Source of the DNA: Betaproteobacteria bacterium HGW-Betaproteobacteria-16 | Lineage (GTDB): Bacteria; Pseudomonadota; Gammaproteobacteria; Burkholderiales; Burkholderiaceae_C | Direction of reading: 5' to 3' | Assembly: GCA_002840835.1 (NCBI GenBank) | Contig: PHCQ01000018.1 | Span: 22,900-86,899 of the forward strand | DNA: 64,000 nt | Shown here: positions 54,050-63,260 of the stretch, piece after piece | How the letters are laid out: each line of letters starts with the position of its first letter | How positions within the stretch are numbered: position 1 is the first letter of the stretch | Notes under the pieces: generated by a model | The model's input: the letters and a program-made list of their open reading frames with translations, nothing else | Told to the model about the DNA's origin: nothing | Database searches by the model: none | Translations under genes and position numbers: made by a program

Positions 54050-55860
54050 ACCAGGCCATTCTCTTTCTGCTGGCCGCGCTCGTACTGGTGCCGCTGGCGG
54101 TGCGCCTGAACCTGGGTTCGGTGCTGGGCTACCTGCTGGCCGGTGTGCTGCTGGGCCCGGTGGGATTCGGGCTGGTGTCTGATCCGGCCACCATATTGCA
54201 GGTGTCTGAACTGGGTGTGGTGCTGATGCTGTTCGTCATTGGCCTGGCGCTGGAACCCCAGCGGCTGTGGGCCATGCGCAGTGCCGTGTTTGGCGGTGGG
54301 GCGCTGCAGCTGGGGGCCTGCACGGTGTTGCTGATGCCATTGGGCTTTGCCATGGGCTGGACCTGGCAGGCCACGCTCATTGGCAGCCTGGCCATGGCGC
54401 TGTCCAGCACCGCCATTGCCGTGCCGCTGCTGCAGGAACGCAACCTCATGGCGCGGCCCATCGGGCAAAAGGGCTTTGCCATGCTGCTGTTCGAAGACAT
54501 CGCCGCTATTCCGCTGCTGGCCCTGGCGGCGCTGCTGGGCAGCACGCTGGGCACGCCGGCACCGGTGAGCCCTTCGGCACACACCAGCGGCTGGCTGGGG
54601 CCGCTGATGCAGCTGGGTGCAATTGCCGGCGTGGTGGTGTTCGGCCGCTTCGTGGCCTACCCGGTGATGCGCTTCATTGCCGGGCTGCCGGTGCGCGAGC
54701 TGTTCACCGGCTTTGCGCTGCTGCTGGTGCTGGGCGTGGCCGCGCTCATGCAGGCGGTGGGCCTGTCCATGGGGCTGGGCGCCTTCATTGCCGGCGTGCT
54801 GCTGGCCAGCTCGCCCTACCGTCACGCGCTGGAGAACGACATCCTGCCCTTCAAGGGCCTGCTGCTCGGCCTGTTCTTCATTGCCGTGGGCATGGGCATG
54901 CAGCTGGATCTGTTCCTGTCATCGCCCGTCCAGGTGGTGGCGGGCCTGGTGATCATCACCGTGCTCAAGCTGGTGGGCGTGTGGCTGGTGTTGCCCTTGG
55001 TGGACCTGCACGGCCCGTCTCGCTCGCAACTGGCCATTCTGCTGGGCCAGGTGGGCGAGTTCGCCTTCGTGATCCTGGCCACCGCACAGGCCGCGCGCGT
55101 GCTGCCGGCCGAAGACGCTGCCCTGCTCACCCTGATTGCGGCGCTGTCCATGCCCATCACGCCGTTGCTGCTCATGGCCTTTGACCGCTACGCCCGCCCC
55201 GAAGGCAGCGACCGTGCAGCAGACACCATTGAAGACGACAAGCCCGCCGTGCTGCTGGCCGGCTTTGGCCGCTACGGCCAGATCGTGGCGCGCCTGCTGC
55301 TGGGCGCAGGCATCAAGCCCACGGTGATCGACCACGATGCCGACACCGTGGACAGCGCACGCCGCTTTGGCTTCCAGGTGTACTTCGGCGACGCCACCCA
55401 GCCAGACCTGCTGGCCGCTGCAGGCGTGGCCAACGCCAAGGTGGTGGTGGTGGCCATTGACGATGCGGCCCAGGTCAACCGACTGGTGGAAACGGTGCAG
55501 GCGCAATGGCCCCATCTGAAGATCGTGGCCCGCGCACGCGATGCCGTGCATGCCATGGAACTGCAAGAAGCCGACGTGCATCACGTGCAGCGCGAGATGT
55601 TTGAGAGTTCTCTGCGCAGTGGGCGCGCCACCCTGCAGGCCCTGGGTTTCGATGCCTTCCACGCGCGGCAGATGGCAGACGACTTCCGCCGCTATTCAGA
55701 TGCGTTCGTCAAAGTCGCACGCTCATCGAGGAACAACGAAGACGACCTGATCCAGCGCGTGCGCGAGTCGCGCGAGCAGTTTGAAAAGCAGATGCAGAAA
55801 GATCTGGAGCGCCAGAGCCGCCGCACGGGCGACACCGACTGGCACCAAGAGCGACCGTGA
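54046..55860 (+). CDS. kefC: Glutathione-regulated potassium-efflux transporter KefC
   Basis: A 604-residue cation:proton antiporter protecting against electrophiles by potassium efflux and cytoplasmic acidification. About twelve hydrophobic helices span residues 1-390. A TrkA-N nucleotide-binding (KTN) domain starts VLLAGFGRYGQIVARLL near residue 402. A charged C-terminal helix ends it. The longer frame upstream of 54046 overlaps kefF; MNQAILFLLAALVL is the proper start. The kefF-kefC coupling matches the E. coli pair. Confidence 0.92.
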   Translation: MNQAILFLLAALVLVPLAVRLNLGSVLGYLLAGVLLGPVGFGLVSDPATILQVSELGVVLMLFVIGLALEPQRLWAMRSAVFGGGALQLGACTVLLMPLGFAMGWTWQATLIGSLAMALSSTAIAVPLLQERNLMARPIGQKGFAMLLFEDIAAIPLLALAALLGSTLGTPAPVSPSAHTSGWLGPLMQLGAIAGVVVFGRFVAYPVMRFIAGLPVRELFTGFALLLVLGVAALMQAVGLSMGLGAFIAGVLLASSPYRHALENDILPFKGLLLGLFFIAVGMGMQLDLFLSSPVQVVAGLVIITVLKLVGVWLVLPLVDLHGPSRSQLAILLGQVGEFAFVILATAQAARVLPAEDAALLTLIAALSMPITPLLLMAFDRYARPEGSDRAADTIEDDKPAVLLAGFGRYGQIVARLLLGAGIKPTVIDHDADTVDSARRFGFQVYFGDATQPDLLAAAGVANAKVVVVAIDDAAQVNRLVETVQAQWPHLKIVARARDAVHAMELQEADVHHVQREMFESSLRSGRATLQALGFDAFHARQMADDFRRYSDAFVKVARSSRNNEDDLIQRVRESREQFEKQMQKDLERQSRRTGDTDWHQERP

Positions 55861-55910
55861 CCCATGATTTCATTGCCCGGAGGTTTCTGGCCAGCCGGCG
55901 CCTGCAGCTG

Positions 55911-56300
55911 TCAGGTCACGATGAGCAAACCCAGGACGGTGAGCACGCCGCCCACCAAAGCGGCGGCCACCAATCCATAAGGCGAGTACAGCTTCTGCAT
56001 CAGCCCGGCACGGTGGGCTTTGCCCGCTGAGCGAAACCGGGTGAGCTCGGCGGGGCGGGAGTCCAGCGCGGCCGCAGCAAAAGAAGCCTCGGCCCGCAGG
56101 CGAGTGGGAGCACCCGGCGCGGCCCAGGTCGCCCAGAGCGCGTGCGCTGCCGCCGGCACAATCGCCCCACGCTCCACCGCTGCCTCCACGTCGCTCCAGC
56201 CCAGTTGTACCCGCACCGACGGAATGAAAACGTCTTCCAGCTGGGTCTCGTCCCAGTGGCTATCTTCCATTGACAGGGTTTCGGGGTTGTCCGGGTTCAT
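55911..56300 (-). CDS. Hypothetical protein with C-terminal membrane helix
   Basis: 129 residues, no family recognised. The N-terminus is acidic (MNPDNPETLSMEDSHWDETQLEDVF), the centre is alanine-rich and the C-terminus is a single hydrophobic helix (YGLVAAALVGGVLTVLGLLIV). The frame extends upstream to 56423, so the start is uncertain; MEDSHWDET is another option. It is convergent with kefC. Confidence 0.55.
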   Translation of the reverse strand: MNPDNPETLSMEDSHWDETQLEDVFIPSVRVQLGWSDVEAAVERGAIVPAAAHALWATWAAPGAPTRLRAEASFAAAALDSRPAELTRFRSAGKAHRAGLMQKLYSPYGLVAAALVGGVLTVLGLLIVT

Positions 56301-56539
56301 GGTCTGGGGAAGTTGGAGAACCTGACTCGACAGGCCGTTGGCCAGTGAAGATACCGGAAATCCGGCGTGGCGGTAACTGCGCTTCGATGTTTGGTACGTG
56401 CGGGAACCATGTTTGCTGCGCATTGCGTGAAGAATGACCGGCGCGGCTGCCTGTCAACCCTGACAGGTTCGATGGGCAATGCCCTCGACCCCCTCCTAGA
56501 ATTCGCCGCACCTCCGCAGTAGCCAGACACCCGAACTTC

Positions 56540-57145
56540 ATGCCTGTATCCCGCCAATCGCTCTTTCGCCCTGCCCTCCTGCTGCTCGGCACATTGGCCT
56601 TGCAGGCCTGCGCGCAGCAGCCCACCCAACCAAATCCATCACCCAACGCCGCACAACTCACCCATGCCTGTCAGCCCACTGAAACCGTGGGTTTCAGTTG
56701 CGAGCTGCAGGACGGACAGGTGCTGTCGCTCTGCGCGTCTCCCGGGTTCAACGACTTCAAGGGCAAACCGGCGGACAACCCTGGCTACGCCTACGTTGCG
56801 ATCACCTCAGGGCAAGGGAATGCGCCCTACACCTACCCACCGAACCCACAGGACTACAAGAAGCACATGTACTTCTGGGTGTCCATGTCGGCTGCGCCAC
56901 ACATGTTCGTGTCAACCGAGAAAGGTGCATTTCTTCACCTCAGTCTGGACATCGATTCCCCAGCCGATGTGACCAACGAATACGTGCCAAAGGGGTGGCC
57001 ATTGGCCTCGTCCGAAACACGCTCGCTCTGCACCAGCCAGTTCAACCGGGACCACCTCGATCCATTCATGGCGCAGATGGTGAAAAAAGCCGACTGGGAA
57101 AAGGACCGCCAAAGCACCGCCCGAAAAGGCGGTTCCGTGCGTTGA
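56540..57145 (+). CDS. Lipoprotein, probable immunity protein to the next gene
   Basis: A 201-residue exported lipoprotein whose signal peptide ends in LQAC (Cys24). The mature protein has six further cysteines (ACQPTETVGFSC, LCASPG, LCTSQ) and no recognised family. It lies 18 bases before the lysozyme-like protein with an XVIPCD-like tail. In the Xanthomonas-type bacterial-killing T4SS, immunity proteins (X-Tfi) are commonly periplasmic lipoproteins encoded next to their effector, so this is the natural candidate. That assignment is inference from position and localisation. Confidence 0.6.
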   Translation: MPVSRQSLFRPALLLLGTLALQACAQQPTQPNPSPNAAQLTHACQPTETVGFSCELQDGQVLSLCASPGFNDFKGKPADNPGYAYVAITSGQGNAPYTYPPNPQDYKKHMYFWVSMSAAPHMFVSTEKGAFLHLSLDIDSPADVTNEYVPKGWPLASSETRSLCTSQFNRDHLDPFMAQMVKKADWEKDRQSTARKGGSVR

Positions 57146-57163
57146 CGTGCAAGAGGTCGATTG

Positions 57164-58273
57164 ATGGCAACCCCGAACATCCCCCACCTGGCCAGCGATC
57201 GCCAGCAAGCGCGCGCGGAATCGCTGCTGGTGACTGCCTACCGAAGCGGTCTGACCAACCCCGCAGAGCTGGCCAACTTCATGGGGCAGACGCAACACGA
57301 GAGCCAGAACTTCAGCCGGCTCGAAGAAAACCTCAATTACAGCGGTACCCGCCTGTACGACGTCTTCCCCAAACGCAACGGCCTGACGCGGGAGCAAGCG
57401 CAGACCATTGCAAACATCCCCGATGCCACCGAGCGGCGGCGAGCGGTTGCGGAACAGGTCTATGGAGGCACATGGGGCAACAACAACCTGGGCAACACCG
57501 AAGCAGATGATGGCTACGCCTACCGCGGGCGCGGCTACATGCAGCTAACGGGCCGAAGCAACTACGCCGCTTACGGCCAAGCCTTGGGCATGGATCTGGT
57601 GAACCAGCCCGAGCTGGCCGCCCGCGAAAGAAACGCCGAGCGCATCGCGGTGCAGTACTGGAAGACATCCGTTCAACCTGAACATGGCGCCAGCACCGAC
57701 GTCAGCAAAGCCGGCTCCATCATCAACACCGGTGCCGTAGGCGGCAACGTCAAGGGCCTAGCCGAACGCAAAACCCTCGCCGCAGCCTGGCGAACCGCAC
57801 TCGACAAAGGCTACCTGCAGGAAGCCCTGCAACGCCACCCCGATCCTGCAGCCACCCAAGAACCGCCACACGCCGCACAGCCGGCGCCCCCACCCACCCC
57901 CGAACGCCCTCCCCAACTCTCCCCCCAAAGCCAGCGCCTCATCCACGACAGCGAACACCACGTTCGCGAAACCGCCCAGCGCCACCACCTGCCCTGGGAC
58001 CCGGGCATGGACAACACCGTGCACGCCCTCGCCTGCGCCGCGCGCCAGCAGGGCCTGAGCGGCATCACGCACTTCCATGTGGAGCAGGGGCAGATGCGTT
58101 ATGCGCAGTTCGATGGCATCAGCATCAAGGAAGGCGAACTGAATGCCCACGCCGCGGCCAACACCCCCGCGCAAGCGTCCATCCGCCAGATGGCGCTGGC
58201 AGACCAGCAAGCCCTGACCCGCGACACCGCAGCCGAACACCGCCAAATGGAAGAGCGTGCACTGGCAGTCTGA
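57164..58273 (+). CDS. Lysozyme-like protein with XVIPCD-type T4SS signal
   Basis: A 369-residue protein. Residues about 8-225 form a GH19/lysozyme-like domain (GQTQHESQNFSRLEENLNYS with the candidate catalytic Glu, then GRGYMQLTGRSNYAAYGQ). A proline-rich linker (about 232-255) follows. The C-terminal ~115 residues (LIHDSEHHVRETAQRH ... ACAARQQGLSGITHFHV ... TPAQASIRQM) resemble the XVIPCD domain that marks effectors of the antibacterial type IV secretion system. The ATG at 57164 follows AAGAGG; a TTG at 57161 also opens the frame. There is no signal peptide, as expected for a T4SS effector. No T4SS genes are in the window. Confidence 0.72.
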   Translation: MATPNIPHLASDRQQARAESLLVTAYRSGLTNPAELANFMGQTQHESQNFSRLEENLNYSGTRLYDVFPKRNGLTREQAQTIANIPDATERRRAVAEQVYGGTWGNNNLGNTEADDGYAYRGRGYMQLTGRSNYAAYGQALGMDLVNQPELAARERNAERIAVQYWKTSVQPEHGASTDVSKAGSIINTGAVGGNVKGLAERKTLAAAWRTALDKGYLQEALQRHPDPAATQEPPHAAQPAPPPTPERPPQLSPQSQRLIHDSEHHVRETAQRHHLPWDPGMDNTVHALACAARQQGLSGITHFHVEQGQMRYAQFDGISIKEGELNAHAAANTPAQASIRQMALADQQALTRDTAAEHRQMEERALAV

Positions 58274-58382
58274 GGCGGGCACGGCGGGCAAGCCGCCCCA
58301 CCAACCGCAGCAAAGACGCGCAAACCAGCAGAACAAGGGCCAGCAAGACGCGACTCCACCAGCGCCGACCTAGAATGAGCGA

Positions 58383-60287
58383 ATGAGCTCCAAACCCCCT
58401 GTTTCCTCCCCCAAGAACAACGATTCGGCCGCGCCCGCCGGCGCCAGTGACGCCGCCGAACACAAGGTCAGCAATTTCCTGCGCCAGGTGATCGAAAAAG
58501 ACCTGGAACAAGGCACCTACAGCCAGCGCCGCTGGGGAGGCAGCCCGGGCGACGCCGCCCACCACGAAGCCGGCCAGCCCGACCCGGCGCGCATCCGCAC
58601 CCGCTTCCCGCCCGAACCCAACGGCTACCTGCACGTGGGCCACGCCAAGAGCATCTGCCTGAACTTTGGCCTGGCGCGCGACTACGGCGGCGTGTGCCAC
58701 CTGCGCTTTGACGACACCAACCCCGAAAAAGAAGACACCGAATACGTCAACAGCATCGTCGACTCGGTGAAGTGGCTGGGCTTCAACTGGGAATCGTCGT
58801 TCAACGGCCAGGCCGAGACCCACCTCTACCAGGCCAGCGACTACTTCGACTTCATGTACCGCGCAGCGGAATACCTGATTGAAGCCGGCCACGCCTATGT
58901 GGACGAACAGACCGCCGAGCAGATGCGCATCAACCGCGGCGACTTTGGGAAACCCGGGGTGGACAGCCCCTTCCGCAGCCGCACGCCAGAAGAAAACCTG
59001 GCCCGCTTCCGCGAAATGCGCGACGGCCAGCACGAAGACGGCTCCATGGTGCTGCGGGCCAAGATCGACATGGCCAGCCCCAACATCAACATGCGCGACC
59101 CGGCCATCTACCGCATCCGCCGCGCCACGCACCACCACACGGGCGACAAGTGGTGTATCTACCCCATGTACACCTACGCGCACCCCATTGAGGACGCGCT
59201 GGAACAGATCACCCACAGCTTCTGCACGCTGGAATTCGAAGACCAGCGCCCGTTTTACGACTGGCTGCTGGAGCGCCTCACCGAAGGCGGCCTGCTCAAG
59301 GCCCCACCCCCACGCCAGTACGAATTTGCCCGCCTGAACCTCACCTACGTGATCACCAGCAAGCGCAAGCTGGCGCAACTGGTGTACGACCACAAAGTGA
59401 GCGGCTGGGACGACCCGCGCATGCCAACAATAGTGGGCCTGCGCCGGCGCGGCTACACGCCAGAGAGCATCCAGCTGTTTGCCGAACGCATCGGCGTGAC
59501 CAAGAGCGATTCCTGGATCGACTACAGCACCCTGGAAGGCTGCCTGCGCGAAGACCTGGAAAACAAGGCCCATCGCGGCATGGCCGTGCTGGACCCGGTC
59601 AAGCTGGTGCTCACCAATTGGGCCGAGGCCTTTGGTGCAGACGACTACACCGAAGACTGTACCCAGCCCGCCCTGCCCCACAGCGCCATTGCCGAAGGCC
59701 AAACCCCGCCACCCGACCGCGTGTTCAAGATCGGCAAGCAGGTGTGGATCGAGCGCGAAGACTTTGAAGAAGTGCCGCCCAAGGGCTACAAGCGCTTGAG
59801 CCCGCCCAAGGTGAACCCTGACGGGTCCACGTCCCCTGGCGCCGTGGTGCGCCTCAAAGGCGGCTACGTCATCGAATGCACCGGCTGCGCGAAAGACGCG
59901 AACGGAACCGTGACCGAAGTGCACGCCAAAGTGATCCCCGGCACCAAGAGCGGTACCCCGGGCGCCGACAGTGTGAAGGCCAAAGCCGCCATCACCTGGG
60001 TGAGTGAGGCCAGCGGCGTGCAGGCCGAGGTCCGGCTGTACGATCGCCTGTTCAGCGACCCGCAGCCGGACGCGGGCGGCAAGGATTTCATTGAAGCGCT
60101 GAACCCCAACAGCCTGAAGGTGGTGACGGCCTATGTGGAGCCTTCACTGGCGGCTGCGAAGCCAGATGACAAGTTCCAGTTCGAGCGGTTCGGGTATTTT
60201 GTGGCAGACCGGGTGGACCACGTGGCAGGGACAAGGCCCGTCTTCAATCGGGTAACGGGCTTGAAGGATTCCTGGGGCAAAGCCTAG
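58383..60287 (+). CDS. glnS: Glutaminyl-tRNA synthetase
   Basis: A class I aminoacyl-tRNA synthetase of 634 residues. The HIGH-type motif is in PPEPNGYLHVGHAKS and the KMSKS-type loop is ITSKRKLAQL. The anticodon-binding beta-barrels follow. The N-terminal ~45 residues before the catalytic domain are a variable extension. It is intact and precedes the NO-synthase operon by 142 bases. Confidence 0.97.
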   Translation: MSSKPPVSSPKNNDSAAPAGASDAAEHKVSNFLRQVIEKDLEQGTYSQRRWGGSPGDAAHHEAGQPDPARIRTRFPPEPNGYLHVGHAKSICLNFGLARDYGGVCHLRFDDTNPEKEDTEYVNSIVDSVKWLGFNWESSFNGQAETHLYQASDYFDFMYRAAEYLIEAGHAYVDEQTAEQMRINRGDFGKPGVDSPFRSRTPEENLARFREMRDGQHEDGSMVLRAKIDMASPNINMRDPAIYRIRRATHHHTGDKWCIYPMYTYAHPIEDALEQITHSFCTLEFEDQRPFYDWLLERLTEGGLLKAPPPRQYEFARLNLTYVITSKRKLAQLVYDHKVSGWDDPRMPTIVGLRRRGYTPESIQLFAERIGVTKSDSWIDYSTLEGCLREDLENKAHRGMAVLDPVKLVLTNWAEAFGADDYTEDCTQPALPHSAIAEGQTPPPDRVFKIGKQVWIEREDFEEVPPKGYKRLSPPKVNPDGSTSPGAVVRLKGGYVIECTGCAKDANGTVTEVHAKVIPGTKSGTPGADSVKAKAAITWVSEASGVQAEVRLYDRLFSDPQPDAGGKDFIEALNPNSLKVVTAYVEPSLAAAKPDDKFQFERFGYFVADRVDHVAGTRPVFNRVTGLKDSWGKA

Positions 60288-60429
60288 CCAAAGCCCAGGT
60301 GAGGCCTGCATAAGGGCGTTCCTCCACGGGCCGTGCCAATGAGGCGGGGCATAGGGGGAACAGACGCATGTTCGGTGGACTTCGAGGTAGCGGGTTGGGG
60401 CACCGCACACAGGGGGTATTTAAAAAAGC
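60288..60429 (+). promoter_or_regulatory. Upstream region of the radical SAM-NOS operon
   Basis: This 142-base gap must contain the promoter of the three-gene operon unless it is read through from glnS. A purine-rich AGGGGG at 60412-60417 lies about 12 bases before the ATG; the AT-rich TATTTAAAAAAG between them is unusual for this genome. No confident -35/-10 pair was found. Confidence 0.35.
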
Positions 60430-61983
60430 ATGAAGATTCATCGCTCCATCGAAACCGGGCTCGGCACACCGTCTGCCGAACCGCGCCCCTTGCAGGCGGC
60501 GGTGCGGCCTACCCTACCGCCCCGGCGCGTGCTGCTGGTGGACCTCAACCGCTTCACCAGCTTTCCCACCCTGGCGGTGGGCATTTTGGCCGCTTCACTT
60601 CGTGCCGTCGGCTTTTCCGTGAAGGTGATCTGCCCGCTCGCGCTCGATGTGCCCAGCGCGGCGCGGGAAAAGCAGGAAACCCTGTGGGACCATGTGCATC
60701 GCCGGGTCCGCCTGTCTGACTACCACGCCGTGCGCATGTTGCGCGACGCGGTGCGCTGGCCTAGGGAATGGATTGCCCAGCGGCCCCGCCAGGTGGTCTT
60801 GCGGGAAATGGAAAAGGCCTTCGCCGAGGGCGTCGACGCCATTCTTCTTTCTGCTTACCTGGAGCACTATCACACGGTGGAGGGCATCGGGCAGCTCGCG
60901 GCCAAACATGGCGTGCCCGTGTTGCTGGGTGGCCCCATGTTCAACCTCAGCGGTGTGGCAGACGAATGGAAAAACCTGCCCGGTGTGTCGGCCGTGGTCG
61001 GCGGCGAAGTGGAGCGCCACCTGCCGGAACTGGTGGAGTCCATCTGTTCAGGCAAACCCCTTGAACGCTTCGTGGGCATCACCTTCCCGGACGGCCGCAA
61101 AACCCAGGCAGCGCCGCCGCTGCGCCGGCTCGACGACTGCCTGTTTCCAGACTTCGACGACTTCCCCTGGGACCGCTACCCCAACCGCATCGTGCCCGTG
61201 CTGACCGGGCGCGGCTGCCAGTGGGACAAATGCACCTTCTGCAGCGACGTGATCTCTGCCAGCGGCCGCACCTTTCGCACCCGCAGCCTGGAGAACGTGC
61301 TGGTCGAACTCCAGGTGCAGGCCGAGCGCTACAACACCACCGACTTCATGTTCCTGGACTTGAAGCTCAACTCCAACCCCGAGATGTTTCGCGGCATCTC
61401 GCGCGAACTGCGCAAATACGTGCGCGGTGCCCAATGGATCGGCACCGTGCACGTGGACCAACGAAAAGACAACGGCTTGTCGCGGCGCGATCTGTTTGCC
61501 GCTGCGGCCGGCGGCATGCGGCGCATCAGCTTTGGCCTGGAAAGTGGCAGCCAGCGCTTGCTGGACGACATGCGCAAGGGCTGCACGGTGGAAACGAACG
61601 CCGCGTTTGTGCGCAACGCGCACGACGCCGGCCTTTCAGTGCGCTGCACCATGTTCAAGGGCTACCCGGGCGAAACCGCTGCCGACATGGAAGCCACCGC
61701 CGACTTCCTCGAAGCCAATGCTCCCTACATCGAGCGTATCCGCTTCAACGACTTCACCGTGCCGCTGGACACACCCATCTACCAGACCCTGCTGGAAAAG
61801 GCCGGTGGTGCCGCCGCGCTGAACCTCACCAGCCTGGACCCACGGCGCGCCAAGGCCCTGTACGACACCCGCGATGTGGACCGCGCCTACCGGCGGGCCA
61901 AAGCCAGGGCGCTGGCCACGGTGTTCGAAATCAACCGCAAGCCGCTGCGCGAAACCGCACGTCAGTTTGACGGGCTGATGTGA
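60430..61983 (+). CDS. B12-binding-type radical SAM protein
   Basis: A 517-residue enzyme. Residues about 33-215 look like a cobalamin-binding Rossmann domain (VLLVDLNRF ... VPVLLGGPMFNLSG ... VVGGEVERHLPELVE). The radical SAM core begins with the cluster-binding GCQWDKCTFC (Cys263, 268, 271), a CX4CX2C spacing also seen in other GCYWGKC-type members. The core continues with the GGE-like AAGGMRRISFGLESGS and a C-terminal PLDTPIY. Such enzymes methylate or rearrange unactivated carbons. It is the first gene of the operon and its stop overlaps the NOS start, so the products are likely used together. The substrate is unknown. Confidence 0.85.
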   Translation: MKIHRSIETGLGTPSAEPRPLQAAVRPTLPPRRVLLVDLNRFTSFPTLAVGILAASLRAVGFSVKVICPLALDVPSAAREKQETLWDHVHRRVRLSDYHAVRMLRDAVRWPREWIAQRPRQVVLREMEKAFAEGVDAILLSAYLEHYHTVEGIGQLAAKHGVPVLLGGPMFNLSGVADEWKNLPGVSAVVGGEVERHLPELVESICSGKPLERFVGITFPDGRKTQAAPPLRRLDDCLFPDFDDFPWDRYPNRIVPVLTGRGCQWDKCTFCSDVISASGRTFRTRSLENVLVELQVQAERYNTTDFMFLDLKLNSNPEMFRGISRELRKYVRGAQWIGTVHVDQRKDNGLSRRDLFAAAAGGMRRISFGLESGSQRLLDDMRKGCTVETNAAFVRNAHDAGLSVRCTMFKGYPGETAADMEATADFLEANAPYIERIRFNDFTVPLDTPIYQTLLEKAGGAAALNLTSLDPRRAKALYDTRDVDRAYRRAKARALATVFEINRKPLRETARQFDGLM

Positions 61984-63260
61984 TGCTCGGGTTTTGGCGA
62001 ACGCACGCAGCCAGGCGCGACCATGTGCAGGGCGCGGGGCCGCTCGCCCACCGCCTGCGCCGCCTTTCGCTGCTCGACCGCCTGGACGAGGCCCATGCCT
62101 TTCTGAAACTCTTCGCACACGCCCAGGGCGGCACGCGCAGCAGCTTCCAGAAACGATGGGCCGAAGTGCGACGCGCCCTGATCAAAGACGGCCACTACGA
62201 CCACACGCCCGAAGAACTGGCCTATGGCGCCAAAGTGGCGTGGCGCAACCACGCGCGCTGCATTGGCCGCCTGTACTGGGACAGCCTCATCGTGCGCGAC
62301 CGGCGGCATGTGACAGACCCGGCAGCGATCTTTGGCGACCTGTGTGACCACCTGGAGCAAGCCACCGGAGACGGGCGGATCCGATCGATCATTTCCGTTT
62401 ACCCGCCCGTGCGCCCGGGCGTGCGCCCCACCTACATTGAGAGCCCGCAACTGGTGCGCTACGCCGGCTACCTGGCCAAAGACGGCCACGTGATCGGCGA
62501 CCGCAAGGCCATTGAAGCCACCCGCATTGCGCATTCACTGGGCTGGGCACAGCCGGAGCAGCCGGGCCCGTTCGACATTTTGCCGGTGATGCTGCGCGAC
62601 GGTGATGAAAGGCGGCACCTGTTTGAACTGCCCGCCGGCGCGGTGCGCGAAGTGCCCATCAGCCACCCGGACCATCCAGCGCTGGCCGAGCTGGGCCTGC
62701 GCTGGTATGCGGTGCCCGTGGTGAGCGACATGATCCTGACCATCGGCGGCATTGAATACCCGTGTGCACCCTTCAACGGGTTTTACATGTGCACAGAGAT
62801 CGGCTCGCGCAACCTGGCAGACCGCGGCCGCTACAACCTCTTGCCAGAGATCGCGCGCAGCTTTGGCCTGTATGCCGGGCCATCAGACGCGCTGTGGCAA
62901 GACACCACCCTGACCGAAATCAACCGCGCCGTGCTGCACTCGTTCAAGGCAGCGGGTGTGTCCATGATCGACCACCATGGCGCCAGCGACCAGTTCATGC
63001 AGTTTCACGCCCGCGAGTCTGCGGCGGGGCGCCGGCTTTCTGCCGACTGGGCCTGGCTGGTGCCGCCCCAGGCATCGAGCGCGTGTGAAGTGTTCCACCT
63101 GGACATGGAAGACCTGCACACCGTGCCCAACTTCTACCGCAGCCGGGCCAGCGACGGCGCGCGCCTGATGCCCCACAACGGCAACAAGGACCGCAGCCGC
63201 CTGAGCAAGGCCATCGACGACGTGCGGCGCTGGGCCAGGCTCAGACACCCCCATGCCTGA
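61983..63260 (+). CDS. Bacterial nitric oxide synthase oxygenase
   Basis: A 425-residue protein with the complete heme-oxygenase signature of nitric oxide synthase: heme-ligand Cys93 in WRNHARCIGRLYW, PGPFDILPVML, GLRWYAVPVVSDMILTIGGI and the substrate-binding E272 in FYMCTEIGSRNLAD. The pterin/dimer region also matches (VSMIDHHGASDQFMQF and ADWAWLVPP). In the stretch PFNGFYM the usual tryptophan (PFNGWYM in Bacillus) is phenylalanine at 267. The N-terminus is about 40-50 residues longer than Bacillus NOS. As in other bacterial NOS there is no reductase domain, so electrons come from a separate flavodoxin/ferredoxin system. The ATG at 61983 overlaps the radical SAM stop; GTG 61980 is the alternative. 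It overlaps the glycosyltransferase start by eight bases. Confidence 0.95.
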   Translation: MLGFWRTHAARRDHVQGAGPLAHRLRRLSLLDRLDEAHAFLKLFAHAQGGTRSSFQKRWAEVRRALIKDGHYDHTPEELAYGAKVAWRNHARCIGRLYWDSLIVRDRRHVTDPAAIFGDLCDHLEQATGDGRIRSIISVYPPVRPGVRPTYIESPQLVRYAGYLAKDGHVIGDRKAIEATRIAHSLGWAQPEQPGPFDILPVMLRDGDERRHLFELPAGAVREVPISHPDHPALAELGLRWYAVPVVSDMILTIGGIEYPCAPFNGFYMCTEIGSRNLADRGRYNLLPEIARSFGLYAGPSDALWQDTTLTEINRAVLHSFKAAGVSMIDHHGASDQFMQFHARESAAGRRLSADWAWLVPPQASSACEVFHLDMEDLHTVPNFYRSRASDGARLMPHNGNKDRSRLSKAIDDVRRWARLRHPHA

